From the NCBI RefSeq assembly GCF_013372625.1, contig NZ_JABXFD010000380.1, positions 1-39,008 of the forward strand: a DNA stretch of 39,008 bases. Reading direction: 5' to 3'. Below, in pieces: positions 18,231 through 27,380 of this stretch. This DNA is from Actinomadura sp. BRA 177 (GTDB lineage: Bacteria; Actinomycetota; Actinomycetes; Streptosporangiales; Streptosporangiaceae). A program made the translations under genes and the position numbers. Under the pieces are notes generated by a model, which was given only the letters and a program-made list of their open reading frames with translations, was not told where the DNA came from and made no database searches. The first letter of the stretch is position 1, and each line of letters begins with the position of its first letter.

Positions 18231-19264
18231 CCGGGTCCCTACGCACGTCGGTCCGGCTGGCCGACACGCGCGAACTCATCTACTTCGACGACGGACCCGG
18301 CCATGACCGGACCGCGCCCGACCTGCGTCCGCTGCCCGCGCACAAGCCGAGATCGGAGCTGCGGCTCGACCCGGTCATGGGGGAGTGGGTCGTGATGGCG
18401 GCGCACCGGCAGGACCGCACGCACCTGCCCGCGCAGAGCGAATGCCCGCTCTGCCCGTCGGGCGGCGGGCGGCACAGCGAGATCCCGGCCGCCGACTACC
18501 ACGTCGTCACGTTCGAGAACCGCTTCCCGTCCCTCGGCGGCCCGCCCGCCGGCGGCCGGTGCGAGGTCGTCTGCTTCACCAGCGACCACGATGCGTCGTT
18601 CTCGCTCCTGCCCGACCGGCGTCTGGAGACCGTCGCCCGCGCCTGGACGGACCGGACCGCCGAACTGAGCCGGCTCCCCGACACCGAGTACGTCTTCGTC
18701 TTCGAGAACCGCGGCGTGGAGATCGGGACGACGCTGCACCACCCGCACGGGCAGATCTACGCCTACCCGTTCGTCCCGGCGAGCGCTGCGCGCGCGCTGG
18801 ACATGGCGCGCCTGCACCGGGCGGAGCGGGGCTCCTGCCTGTTCTGCGCCATCGTGGCCGCCGAGCGTGCCGGCGAACGCGTCGTCGCCCGTTCGGACCG
18901 CTTCGTGGCGTTCGTCCCCGAGGCGGCGCGCTGGCCGTACGAGGTGCACATCTACCCGTACCGGCACGTCACAGGCCTGCCCGAACTGGACGCCGATGAA
19001 CGGTTTGAGCTGATGGTGTTGTACCGGGACGTCCTGCGCCGCTTCGACCGGCTCTTCGACGCGCCCGCGCCCTACATCGCCCACCTGCAGCAGGCCCCGT
19101 CCGGGAAGGACGCCGACCTGGCGCACCTGTCCTTCCGGATCTTCACGCCGCGCCGCGCGGAGGGCAAGCTCAAGTACCTCGCGGCGAGCGAGACGGGGGC
19201 GGGCGCGTTCATCAACGACGTCCTCCCAGAGGAGGCCGCCCGGCGCCTCCGCACGGCCGGCTGA
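18227..19264 (+). CDS. galT: Galactose-1-phosphate uridylyltransferase
   Basis: The 345-residue enzyme of the Leloir pathway exchanges UMP between UDP-glucose and galactose 1-phosphate. The active-site HHPHGQ lies at 171-176; by homology H174 is the nucleophile uridylylated during catalysis. CPLC (73-76) and a downstream His match the zinc site of the N-terminal half. The C-terminal half begins near CLFCAIV (204-210) and contains PYEVHIYPYRHV. The gene is fused translationally to the second permease (ATGA overlap). Neither galK nor galE is in the window, so the pathway needs enzymes encoded elsewhere. Confidence 0.95.
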   Translation: MTGSLRTSVRLADTRELIYFDDGPGHDRTAPDLRPLPAHKPRSELRLDPVMGEWVVMAAHRQDRTHLPAQSECPLCPSGGGRHSEIPAADYHVVTFENRFPSLGGPPAGGRCEVVCFTSDHDASFSLLPDRRLETVARAWTDRTAELSRLPDTEYVFVFENRGVEIGTTLHHPHGQIYAYPFVPASAARALDMARLHRAERGSCLFCAIVAAERAGERVVARSDRFVAFVPEAARWPYEVHIYPYRHVTGLPELDADERFELMVLYRDVLRRFDRLFDAPAPYIAHLQQAPSGKDADLAHLSFRIFTPRRAEGKLKYLAASETGAGAFINDVLPEEAARRLRTAG

Positions 19265-19270
19265 CCCCAC

Positions 19271-19332
19271 GTTGACTTGCGGCGTGTTGCCCTTATGGAA
19301 GCTCGTATAAGGGCAACACGCCGCAAGTCAAC
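19271..19332. repeat. Perfect 26-bp inverted repeat, probable bidirectional terminator
   Basis: The left arm 19271-19296 (starts GTTGACTTGCGGCG, ends CCCTTAT) is perfectly complementary to the right arm 19307-19332, around a 10-nt loop GGAAGCTCGT. It begins 6 bp after the galT stop and ends 4 bp before the end of the convergent glycosidase gene. The position fits a two-way terminator. The length and lack of any mismatch are more than termination needs, so a mobile or repetitive hairpin element is also possible. Confidence 0.8.
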
Positions 19333-19336
19333 GGTG

Positions 19337-21802
19337 CTAGTCGGCGAGTTGCGCGGCTTCGGCGGGTGACAGGGCGCGGTCGAAGACGCGGACTTCGTCG
19401 ATCGCGCCCGGCCAGAAGTCGACCGGGTTCCCGCCGAACTTGCCCCGGCCGATCACGGTGTTGCCGGTGGAGGCGTCACCGAGGCACGCCTCCGCGCCCT
19501 CGGCCTTCTGCCCGTTCACGTACAGGGTCAGCGTCCCGGACGCCGCGTCCCGGACACCGGTCAGGTGGTACCACTGCCCGGTCTGCGGTGCTTCGGGGGC
19601 CAGCGCGCGGACGCCCGCGAAGCTGAACGCGAACCGGTTGTCGGCTCCCGAGTACTGCAGGTAGAACGCGCTGTTCGTGGGACCGTCCTGGCTGACGGCC
19701 GTCGCGAACGACCCGAGGCGGTCCAGCTTCACCCAGGCGGAGACGCTGTAGCTGCCCGTGGTGTCGAGGATCGCCGCGCCGGTATCGACGAACTGGTTCG
19801 ACCCGTTGAACTGGAGACCCGACCCAGAATGTCCGGTCGTCCACTGCGGCCCGTTGACGAGGGTCCCGTCGTGGTCTCCGACCGCGTCGGCGGTCGTCGT
19901 GCCGGTGCCTTCGCCGAACGGATAGAAGCTCACCCCGTCCAGTCCCGGCGTGCCTGGAGGCTGGTCACCGCCGTCGGACGACGGGTCCGCTTCGATGACC
20001 GACCGGTTTGCCTCGCGAACCTGCGCGGCGTCCATCTTCAGCTGCTGCCGGTCGTAGGTGTAGAGGCCGTTGACCTCCTTCTCCACATCGGTGATCTGCG
20101 TGTAGACCGAACCGGACACACCGCACTTGACGACGAGCGTGCGCACCTTGTCCTGTACCTCGGTGTAGCGGCGCGTCAGCGTGGACGAGTCGGGCGTCAT
20201 CTCGTAGGCGAAACTGCCCGCCGGGTCGAACATGTGACCGTCCACCTTGAGGCCGAGCCCGCCGTACTCACCGGCGACCGAGGCCCGCTCACCACTCGGG
20301 ATCGGCGGCGAACCAGGACCGACGTAGGTGTGGTCGTCGTAGATGTCGCCCTCGCCGTTGTCCGGGAGCGAATTGCAGCAGTTGACGCCGCTGTTGGCAT
20401 TGACCAGCTGGCTCGGGTCCCAGCTCTTGACGAGGTCGGCGATCCGTCCGGGCTCGTACTCGCCCCAACCCTCGTTGAACGGGACCCACATGACGACCGA
20501 CGGATGGCTGTCATGCTGCCGCACCATGGCGTGCATCTCGTCCTCGAACTGCTTCTTGTCGTCGGCGGACGGGGTGTGGCCGCCGAACATGGCGGGCATG
20601 TCCTGCCACACGAGAAGCCCGAGCTTGTCCGCCCAGTAGAACCAGCGGTCGGGTTCGACCTTCATGTGCTTGCGCACCATGTTGAAGCCGAGCTTCTTGT
20701 GCGCGGCCAGGTCGAACTTCAGGGCCTCGTCGGTGGGGGCCGTGTAGATGCCGTCCGGCCAGTAGCCCTGGTCGAGCGTGCCGACCTGCGGGACGAACTT
20801 GCCGTTGAGCAGCATGCGCGTCTTGCCGTCCTCGCCCTTGGCGAGGCTGATCGAACGCATGCCGAAGTAGGAGCCGACGTTGTCGGTGACCCGGCGGCCG
20901 TCGCGAAGCCGGACCTTCAGCGTGTAGAGGTACGGGTCGTCGGGCGTCCACAGATGCGGCCGGGACACCTTGAGCGACAGTTCGCTGCCCGCCTCCCCGG
21001 TCACCCGCCCCACCGGCCGGTGCCCGGCGTAGGCGACCGCTTCCACCGTCGCGCCGGACGTCCCGGACGTCTGAGCGGTGAGCTTGAGCTTCCCGCCGCT
21101 TACATCGGGCGTCATCGTCAGATCGGTGATGTGCGCCGCCGCTACCGGCTCCATCCAGACGGTCTGCCAGATCCCTGACGCCGGCGTGTAGAAGATGCCG
21201 TCGCCGGGCTTGCGCTGCTTGCCGACGGCCTGGTGCCCGATGTCGGTGGGGTCGTCCACACCGACGATCAGCTCCTGCGCGCCGCGCGGCTTGAGCGCGT
21301 CGGTGACGTCCACGGAGAACGCGTTGTAGCCGCCGGTGTGCGTGGCCACCTGGCGGCCGTTGACGTAGACCGTCGCCTTGTGGTCCACGGCTCCGAACTG
21401 CAGGACGAGCCGCTGCCCGTGCGTCCGCCAGTTGCGCGGCACCGTGAACGTGCGCCGGTACCACATGTGCTGGACGCTGCGCTGGATGCCGGAGAGCGCC
21501 GACTCCACCGGGTAGGGGACGAGGATCCGCTCGTCCAGCTCCTTGCCGACGGGCGGCTGCTCACCTGGGGTGGCGCCGGCGAACTGCCAGAGGCCGTTGA
21601 GGTTCTGCCACCGGCTCCGCGTGAGCTGGGGGCGCGGATAGTCGGGGAGGGCGTTGTCGGGACCCACCTCGTGGGTCCAGGGGGTGGTGAGTGGAGGCGT
21701 CTTGGGCTGCCACTCGTCCGCGGAAGCGGGCGGCAGCGCGACCGCGCTCACGACAGCCGTGATGAGCGTGATCAACAGGGTGGTTTGGCGACGCACACGC
21801 AA
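19337..21802 (-). CDS. Secreted glycoside hydrolase family 2 protein with C-terminal LamG domain
   Basis: The 821-residue protein has a Sec signal peptide (basic MRVRR, hydrophobic core, likely cleavage after ASA at 26-28). A GH2 sugar-binding jelly roll (about 60-225) and an immunoglobulin-like domain (about 225-320) follow, then a catalytic barrel with the acid/base E444 in FNEGW. E512 in GEYGG is a candidate nucleophile. Residues about 640-821 form a LamG/concanavalin-type domain (TTGSYSVSAWVKLDRLG, WYHLTGVRD, GAIDEVRVFDRALSP). GH2 covers beta-galactosidases, glucuronidases and mannosidases; galactosidase is favoured only by the neighbouring galT operon. I chose the TTG at 21802 because GGAG lies 7 bp upstream. 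Confidence 0.88.
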   Translation of the reverse strand: MRVRRQTTLLITLITAVVSAVALPPASADEWQPKTPPLTTPWTHEVGPDNALPDYPRPQLTRSRWQNLNGLWQFAGATPGEQPPVGKELDERILVPYPVESALSGIQRSVQHMWYRRTFTVPRNWRTHGQRLVLQFGAVDHKATVYVNGRQVATHTGGYNAFSVDVTDALKPRGAQELIVGVDDPTDIGHQAVGKQRKPGDGIFYTPASGIWQTVWMEPVAAAHITDLTMTPDVSGGKLKLTAQTSGTSGATVEAVAYAGHRPVGRVTGEAGSELSLKVSRPHLWTPDDPYLYTLKVRLRDGRRVTDNVGSYFGMRSISLAKGEDGKTRMLLNGKFVPQVGTLDQGYWPDGIYTAPTDEALKFDLAAHKKLGFNMVRKHMKVEPDRWFYWADKLGLLVWQDMPAMFGGHTPSADDKKQFEDEMHAMVRQHDSHPSVVMWVPFNEGWGEYEPGRIADLVKSWDPSQLVNANSGVNCCNSLPDNGEGDIYDDHTYVGPGSPPIPSGERASVAGEYGGLGLKVDGHMFDPAGSFAYEMTPDSSTLTRRYTEVQDKVRTLVVKCGVSGSVYTQITDVEKEVNGLYTYDRQQLKMDAAQVREANRSVIEADPSSDGGDQPPGTPGLDGVSFYPFGEGTGTTTADAVGDHDGTLVNGPQWTTGHSGSGLQFNGSNQFVDTGAAILDTTGSYSVSAWVKLDRLGSFATAVSQDGPTNSAFYLQYSGADNRFAFSFAGVRALAPEAPQTGQWYHLTGVRDAASGTLTLYVNGQKAEGAEACLGDASTGNTVIGRGKFGGNPVDFWPGAIDEVRVFDRALSPAEAAQLAD

Positions 21803-21915
21803 CGGACAACTCCAATCCGTTCGAAGCCGTCGAGGGCCTTCGCCGCCTTAGCATGAGCGTTTTAGATCGAAGTTGCAATAATATGACCGAACCTTCTCGA
21901 ATCTGTGCGTGACGA
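21803..21915 (-). promoter_or_regulatory. AT-rich promoter region of the GH2 gene
   Basis: This 113-bp gap contains an unusually AT-rich stretch (about 21854-21885, including TTGCAATAATATGA) in a GC-rich window. It lies between the GH2 start and the end of pntB, so it most likely holds the GH2 promoter. I saw no copy of the 10-bp DeoR-site units. Confidence 0.4.
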
Positions 21916-23382
21916 TCAGGAGCGTGCGGCGGCCTCGGGTCGCCCGGCCTCCGGCGAGAGGTGTCCGAGGGCCTGGAGGATGCCGTTGACCTGCTCCCTG
22001 GCGTCGCCGAAGAGCATCTGGGTGTTGTCGCGGAAGAACAGCGGGTTCTGGACGCCGGCGTACCCGGTGGCCATGGAGCGTTTGAACACGATGACCCGCC
22101 GGGCGTTCCAGACCTCCAGGACGGGCATGCCGGCGATGGGGCTCGCGGGGTCCTCCTCGGCGGCGGGGTTGACGATGTCGTTGGCGCCGATCACCAGGAC
22201 CACGTCGGTGGCGCCGAAGTCGTCGTTGATCTCGTCCATCTCCAGCACCAGGTCGTAGGGGACCTTGGCCTCGGCGAGCAGCACGTTCATGTGGCCGGGC
22301 AGGCGCCCGGCGACCGGGTGGATGCCGAACCTGACCTGGGCGCCGAGGTCGCGCAGCCGCGCGGTGAGCGCGGCGACCGGGGCCTGCGCCTGGGCGACGG
22401 CCATGCCGTAGCCGGGAATGATGATCACCGAGGAGGCCGCGGTGAGCACCCCGGCGGCCTCCGCGGCGGTGATCTCCCGGTGCCGGCCGTGCTCGGTACC
22501 GGACGCGGCGGGCGCCTCAAGGCCGAAGCCGCCGGCGATGACCGAGAGGAACGAGCGGTTCATCGCCTTGCACATGATGGCCGACAGGTAGGCGCCCGAG
22601 GAGCCCACCAGCGCGCCGACGATGATCAGGAGGTCGTTGCCGAGCAGGAACCCGGACGCGGCGGCCGCCCAGCCGGAGTAGCTGTTCAGCATGGAGACCA
22701 CCACCGGCATGTCGCCGCCGCCGATGGAGGCGACCAGGTGCCAGCCGAGCAGCAGCGCCACCGCGGTGACCGCGATGAGCGGCCACGTCCTCGGCTCGGC
22801 GACGAAGACGACGGTGAGGGCGGAGAACGCGACGAGCGCCGCGACGTTGAGCAGGTTCTTGCCCGGCAGCATCAGCGGCGCGGACTTCAACCGGCCCGAC
22901 AGCTTGCCGTAGGCCACGATCGAGCCGGTGAAGGTGACGCCGCCGATGAGGACGCCGATGAAGACCTCGGCGCTGTGGATGCCGAGCATGCCCTCGCGGG
23001 CGAGCGCCGCCGCCTCCGTCCCCCCGGGATGGCGCTCGACGTGCAGGTAGCCGCTCCAGCCGACCAGGACCGCCGCCAGCCCGACGAAGCTGTGCAGGAG
23101 CGCGATCAGCTCGGGCATCGCGGTCATCTCCACCGCCCTGGCCCGGTTCAGCCCGATCAGCGCGCCGACCGCGACCGCCGCCACGAGCAGCCCGAACGCG
23201 GGGACGTCGATGCCGTCGTCGATGGTGAGCGCGACGGTGGCGACGAGCGCCACGGCCATGCCGAGCATCCCGTAGGTGTTGCCCAGGCGGGCGGATTCGT
23301 GCCGGGAGAGCCCGGCCAGCGCGCGGATGAAGAACAGTGCCGCGACGATGTACGCCGCGGTCGACACGGTTGCGATCGTCAT
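21916..23382 (-). CDS. pntB: NAD(P) transhydrogenase subunit beta
   Basis: The 488-residue membrane protein has about nine hydrophobic segments (roughly 5-270), then the NADP-binding domain III (about 300-480). Domain III shows [51 protein letters not shown] and [14 protein letters not shown]. Length and motifs match PntB. With PntA it couples proton movement across the membrane to hydride transfer between NADH and NADP. The ATG follows AGGAG, located in the last codons of pntA, and starts 3 bp after the pntA stop. Confidence 0.96.
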   Translation of the reverse strand: MTIATVSTAAYIVAALFFIRALAGLSRHESARLGNTYGMLGMAVALVATVALTIDDGIDVPAFGLLVAAVAVGALIGLNRARAVEMTAMPELIALLHSFVGLAAVLVGWSGYLHVERHPGGTEAAALAREGMLGIHSAEVFIGVLIGGVTFTGSIVAYGKLSGRLKSAPLMLPGKNLLNVAALVAFSALTVVFVAEPRTWPLIAVTAVALLLGWHLVASIGGGDMPVVVSMLNSYSGWAAAASGFLLGNDLLIIVGALVGSSGAYLSAIMCKAMNRSFLSVIAGGFGLEAPAASGTEHGRHREITAAEAAGVLTAASSVIIIPGYGMAVAQAQAPVAALTARLRDLGAQVRFGIHPVAGRLPGHMNVLLAEAKVPYDLVLEMDEINDDFGATDVVLVIGANDIVNPAAEEDPASPIAGMPVLEVWNARRVIVFKRSMATGYAGVQNPLFFRDNTQMLFGDAREQVNGILQALGHLSPEAGRPEAAARS

Positions 23383-23385
23383 CGC

Positions 23386-24924
23386 CTAGCTCCTGATGAA
23401 CATGGCGAGCATGCGGCGGGTGACCGCGAATCCGCCGAAGACGTTGATGCTCGCGAGCAGGATCGCCGCGAGCGAGAGGGCGGTGATCGCCGCGCTTCCC
23501 GTGCCCATCTGCACCAGCGCACCGACCACGATGATCCCGGAGATCGCGTTGGTCACCGACATCAGCGGGGTGTGCAGCGCGTGGTGGACGTTCCCGATGA
23601 CGTAGTAGCCGATCACGATGGCCAGCGCGAACACGGTCAGATGCACCTGCAGCGCCGCCGGCGAGACCGCGATGAGGCCGAACACCCCGGCGGCCGCGAC
23701 GGCGGCGCCGATCCGGCGCAGCACCGGATTCGCCCTGCGGGGCGGATCGTCCACCTCGGCGACCCGCTCCACCGGCTGGGCGGCCACCGGTGCCGCCGAC
23801 ACCGGCACCGGAGGCGGCGGCCAGGTGAGCTCACCCTCGCGGACGATGGTCATCGAGCGTTGCACGACGTCATCGAAGTTCAGGACGAGTTGGCCGTCCC
23901 GCTGCGGGGTCATCAGCTGGATCAGGTTGACCAGGTTGGTGCCGTACAGCTGGGACGCCTGCGCGGGCAGCCGTCCGGCCAGATCGGTGTAGCCGAGGAT
24001 GATCACGCCGTTCCCCGTGACCACCCGCTCGCCGGGAACCGTCCCCTCGACGTTGCCGCCGTTGGCCGCGGCCATGTCGACGATCACCGAACCCGGCCGC
24101 ATCGTCGCCACCATCTCGGCGGTGATCAGCTTCGGCGCGGGCCTGCCGGGGATGAGCGCGGTGGTGACGACGATGTCGACGTCCCGGCACTGCTCGGCGT
24201 ACAGCGCGGCGGCGCGGACGTTGTAGTCGTCCGACATCTCCTTGGCGTAGCCGGTACCCGGAGCATCGTCGGGCTCGGGCTCGGGCTCGGCGACGGCGAG
24301 GTAGTCGCCGCCGAGCGAGCGCACCTGGTCGGCGACCTCCGGCCGCGGGTCGGTGGCCCGCACGATCGCGCCCAGGCTGGCGGCCGCGCCGATCGCCGCG
24401 AGCCCGGCGACGCCGGCCCCCGCGACCAGCACCTTCGCCGGCGGTACCTTGCCCGCCGCGGTCACCTGGCCCGTGAAGAACCGCCCGAATTCGTGCGCGG
24501 CCTCGATCACGGCCCGGTACCCGGCGATATTGGCCATCGAGGAGAGCACGTCGAACGACTGGGCCCGGGAGATCCGCGGCACCGCGTCCAGGGACAGCGC
24601 CGTGATGGGACGCTCGGCCAGGTCCTCCACCAGGTCCGGGCTGAACCGAGGGCTCAGCAGCCCGATCAGCGTGGCACCCGGCCGCAGGGCGTCCAGCCGC
24701 TCGGGTGAGGGCGGGCCGACGCCCAGCACCACGTCCGCGGCGACCGCGTCACCGATGGCGGCACCCGCGGCCTCGTACCGGTCATCGGGAAAGCCGGCCC
24801 CGGCTCCGGCGCCGGACTCGACGACCACCTCGTACCCGAGTTTCTGCAGTTGAGTGACGGTTTCCGGCGTCACGGCCACCCGCCGCTCGCCGGGCGCCTC
24901 CTCCTGGAGAACTCCCACGATCAT
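23386..24924 (-). CDS. pntA: NAD(P) transhydrogenase subunit alpha, fused form
   Basis: The 512-residue protein begins [20 protein letters not shown], the start of the NAD-binding domain I. This includes a Rossmann loop [16 protein letters not shown] and [19 protein letters not shown]. After a proline-rich linker ([11 protein letters not shown]) it has the C-terminal membrane part with about four segments, ending in [20 protein letters not shown]. Many actinomycetes split this subunit into PntAA and PntAB; here it is one chain. I chose the ATG at 24924 because GAGG precedes it; the frame is open 28 codons further upstream but without family similarity. It is divergent from the alcohol dehydrogenase. 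Confidence 0.94.
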   Translation of the reverse strand: MIVGVLQEEAPGERRVAVTPETVTQLQKLGYEVVVESGAGAGAGFPDDRYEAAGAAIGDAVAADVVLGVGPPSPERLDALRPGATLIGLLSPRFSPDLVEDLAERPITALSLDAVPRISRAQSFDVLSSMANIAGYRAVIEAAHEFGRFFTGQVTAAGKVPPAKVLVAGAGVAGLAAIGAAASLGAIVRATDPRPEVADQVRSLGGDYLAVAEPEPEPDDAPGTGYAKEMSDDYNVRAAALYAEQCRDVDIVVTTALIPGRPAPKLITAEMVATMRPGSVIVDMAAANGGNVEGTVPGERVVTGNGVIILGYTDLAGRLPAQASQLYGTNLVNLIQLMTPQRDGQLVLNFDDVVQRSMTIVREGELTWPPPPVPVSAAPVAAQPVERVAEVDDPPRRANPVLRRIGAAVAAAGVFGLIAVSPAALQVHLTVFALAIVIGYYVIGNVHHALHTPLMSVTNAISGIIVVGALVQMGTGSAAITALSLAAILLASINVFGGFAVTRRMLAMFIRS

Positions 24925-25269
24925 GGCAACGACCTCACATCTCTGACGTATCAGCGCCCAGACCGGCGCGTCGCGCCGCGGGACCGTGGGGTGCTTGCCT
25001 GCCGCCACGGGGCGCGGACGGCGTCGGATATCTCGGTATCAAGCTAATTCTGCCGCGCCCAGCCCGCTTCCGCTATGTGCTAAGTGCCAGTCTTGGCCAT
25101 GAACGTTTGGTGACTTGAGTGGTGTCGCGCTGCCGTTCACCACGCGTTACCTGCGCACGGGGCCGGGCAGGGACGTTAGCGCTCGTGCGGCAGGACGTTG
25201 GGCACTACCGGCGTCGTGCCACCGAATCCGACTCTGAAATCCCAGCCGAACCGATGGAGGAGGCGCGTC
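24925..25269. promoter_or_regulatory. Divergent promoter region between pntA and the alcohol dehydrogenase
   Basis: This 345-bp gap has no convincing gene. It is relatively AT-rich around 25035-25125. GGGACGTTAGCGCT (25170-25183) partly resembles a DosR/DevR box, with about 10 of 14 positions fitting the mycobacterial consensus. GGAGGAGG (25254-25261) is the ribosome binding site of the dehydrogenase. Shared control of both genes is plausible but not shown. Confidence 0.35.
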
Positions 25270-26310
25270 ATGCGAGCGCTGGTGTACCACGGCCCTGGAA
25301 ACAAGGCGTGGGAGGAGGTGCCCGAGCCGCAGGTCATCGAGGACGGCGATGCGGTGGTGCGGGTCGACGCGGTGACGATCTGCGGGACGGACCTGCACAT
25401 CCTCAAGGGCGACGTCCCGGCGGTGACCGACGGGCGGATCCTGGGGCATGAGGCGGTCGGGACGGTCGAAGCGGTCGGCCCGGCCGTGCGGACGGTGAGG
25501 CCCGGCGACAAGGTGCTGGTGTCGTGCATCACCGCGTGCGGGACGTGCCGGTTCTGCCGCGAGGGCCGCTACGGGCTGTGCGTGGGCGGTGGCGGGTGGA
25601 TCCTCGGCCACAAGATCGACGGGACGCAGGCCGAGTATGTGCGGGTGCCGTTCGCCGACACCTCCGTCCACCCGCTGCCGGACGGGGTGCCCGCCCAGGA
25701 CGTGCTGATGCTGGCCGACATCCTGCCGACCGGGTACGAGGGGGGCGTGCTGAACGGCGCCGTCCGTCCGGGCGACACGGTCGCGGTGGTGGGCGCCGGA
25801 CCGATCGGACTGTCGGCGATCATGGGGACGCGGCTGTTCAGCCCGAGCCGGGTCATCGCGATCGACCTTGCCGACAGCCGGCTGGAGGCGGCCAAGCGGT
25901 TCGGCGCCGATGTCACGGTCAACAACTCGCGCCAGGACCCCCTCGCGGCCGTCCGGGAGCTCACCGGCGGGCTGGGCGCGGACGTGACCATCGAGGCCGT
26001 CGGCGTGCCGGCGACGTTCGAGGCGGCGGTGGCGCTGGCGCGGCCGGGCGGCCGTATCGCCAACATCGGCGTGCACGGCGGCCCGGCCGCCCTGCACCTG
26101 GAAGAGCAGTGGATCCGCGGTATCACGATCACCACGGGGCTGGTCGACACCTACTCCACGCCGACCCTGCTGCGGCTGGTCGCCGGCGGTCAGCTCGACG
26201 CCGGACGGTTCATCACCCACCACTTCCCGATGGAGGAGTTCCTCAAGGCCTACGACGTGTTCGGCGACGCCGCCGACACCGGCGCGCTCAAGGTCGTCCT
26301 GACCCGCTGA
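25270..26310 (+). CDS. Zinc-dependent alcohol dehydrogenase
   Basis: The 346-residue medium-chain dehydrogenase has the catalytic zinc ligands C38 (CGTDLH) and H60-E61 (GHE). The structural zinc cysteines C90, C93, C96 and C104 are all present. The Rossmann loop VAVVGAGPIGLSAI lies at about 175-190, followed by VIAIDLADSRLEAAKRFGA. It would oxidise an alcohol or reduce an aldehyde with NAD(P); the substrate is unknown. A strong GGAGGAGG precedes the ATG. It stands at the head of the stress-gene block and is divergent from pntA. Confidence 0.93.
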   Translation: MRALVYHGPGNKAWEEVPEPQVIEDGDAVVRVDAVTICGTDLHILKGDVPAVTDGRILGHEAVGTVEAVGPAVRTVRPGDKVLVSCITACGTCRFCREGRYGLCVGGGGWILGHKIDGTQAEYVRVPFADTSVHPLPDGVPAQDVLMLADILPTGYEGGVLNGAVRPGDTVAVVGAGPIGLSAIMGTRLFSPSRVIAIDLADSRLEAAKRFGADVTVNNSRQDPLAAVRELTGGLGADVTIEAVGVPATFEAAVALARPGGRIANIGVHGGPAALHLEEQWIRGITITTGLVDTYSTPTLLRLVAGGQLDAGRFITHHFPMEEFLKAYDVFGDAADTGALKVVLTR

Positions 26311-26324
26311 CCCTTCGAACCGTG

Positions 26325-26354
26325 AGGCCGCAACCCGGGCGAGGGCTGCGGCCT
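26325..26354 (+). terminator. Hairpin terminator after the alcohol dehydrogenase
   Basis: AGGCCGCA (26325-26332) pairs with TGCGGCCT (26347-26354), and CCC (26334-26336) pairs with GGG (26343-26345) beyond one mismatch. It lies 15 bp after the dehydrogenase stop and upstream of the next promoter. Confidence 0.55.
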
Positions 26355-26384
26355 TCGTCCGTCCGGCTTTCTGGGGTGTGTCCG

Positions 26385-26422
26385 GTGACCGTCGTCCCTT
26401 GAACGGTGGGACCTTTGGCCGC
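26385..26422 (+). promoter_or_regulatory. Two candidate DosR/DevR boxes upstream of the first stress protein
   Basis: GTGACCGTCGTCCCT (26385-26399) and GGGACCTTTGGCCGC (26408-26422) both resemble the palindromic DosR box and are 23 bp apart centre to centre. TAGCGT (26445-26450) could be the -10 box, which places the second site over the -35 region as expected for an activator. Confidence 0.5.
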
Positions 26423-26487
26423 TGAAAGGCGGAGGGGCGCGGCCTAGCGTCGACAGTGAACCGAAGGGCGGCCAGGAGGGGTGGACG

Positions 26488-27321
26488 ATGCGGGCTCCGA
26501 TCGTTGTGGGAATTGACGGCTCCGCGCATGCGTGGCGGGCGCTGGACTGGGCGGCCGACCGTGCCGTCCGCCATCGGCTGCCGCTGCTTGTGGTGCACGG
26601 CTCACGTGCCCTCCTGGACGAGGGGACGATCCCGCCGGACGCGCTGCAACGCCTCGCCGGAGAGCGGGAGGACCTGCTCGGCGAGGCCCGCCAGTACGCG
26701 CTGAAGCTCCATCCTGAGCTCGATGTCGAGACGCGGCTGGTGCCGTCCGATCCGGGTCGGGCGCTGGTGGCCGAGAGCGAGCACGCCGACCTGGTGACGG
26801 TGGGATCGCGTGGCCAGGGCGGTTTCGAGGGCCTGCTGTTCGGCTCGGTCGGCCTGTACACCGCCGCGCACGCCCGTTGCCCGGTGCTGGTGGTGCCGCG
26901 TTCGGCCCCGTACCCGTCCGATGCGCCCGCGCAGATCGTGATCGGGGTCGAGGGGGTGGACGATGAGCGCCCCTTCATCGAGTGGGCGTTCGCGGAAGCC
27001 GCCTCGCGCGGCGCCAAGATCCTGGCCCTGCACGCGGTGGGCGGGGAGTTCTCGCCACGCCGCCGGGTGATCGAGGACCTGGAGTTGTCGGAGTCCCTGG
27101 CCGGTTACCGGGAGCGGTACCCCGACGTCCCTGTCGACCGGCTGGTCTCCGACCGCACTCCCGCCCAGGCACTGGTGGACGCGTCGGAGAACGCGGCCCT
27201 GGTCGTGGTCGGCGCCCGCCGCCGGCGCGCGCCCCTGGCCGGGATGGCACTGGGCCGGGTCAACCACACGGTGCTGCACCACGCGCGATGCCCAGTGGCC
27301 GTCGTCCCCAACCACGACTGA
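26488..27321 (+). CDS. Universal stress protein with two UspA domains
   Basis: The 277-residue protein has two tandem UspA domains. The first (about 1-140) starts PIVVGIDGSAHAWRALDWAA and has the ATP-binding motif GSRGQGGFEGLLFGS (106-120). The second (about 145-277) has IVIGVEGVDDERPFIEWAF, but its loop reads GARRRRAPLAGMALGRVN. The first glycine pair of the ATP motif is therefore altered and only the first domain is likely to bind ATP normally. Two-domain proteins of this kind are typical DosR regulon members in mycobacteria. The two DosR-like boxes upstream agree with that. Confidence 0.93.
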   Translation: MRAPIVVGIDGSAHAWRALDWAADRAVRHRLPLLVVHGSRALLDEGTIPPDALQRLAGEREDLLGEARQYALKLHPELDVETRLVPSDPGRALVAESEHADLVTVGSRGQGGFEGLLFGSVGLYTAAHARCPVLVVPRSAPYPSDAPAQIVIGVEGVDDERPFIEWAFAEAASRGAKILALHAVGGEFSPRRRVIEDLELSESLAGYRERYPDVPVDRLVSDRTPAQALVDASENAALVVVGARRRRAPLAGMALGRVNHTVLHHARCPVAVVPNHD

Positions 27322-27380
27322 GCCACGTCTGAATCTGTCGGGTCCGATCGGTGAGGCTCGGAAGCGAGGAGGTGACCTCG

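Noticed and set aside
21961..24708. A 915-codon open frame antisense to pntB and pntA
   Set aside because: It mirrors the third-base GC bias of two clear genes, has low-complexity Arg/Gly/Asp-rich translation and no domain motif.
24925..25008. 28-codon upstream extension of pntA
   Set aside because: The added residues do not resemble PntA. The ATG at 24924 has GAGG at good spacing and gives the standard N-terminus.
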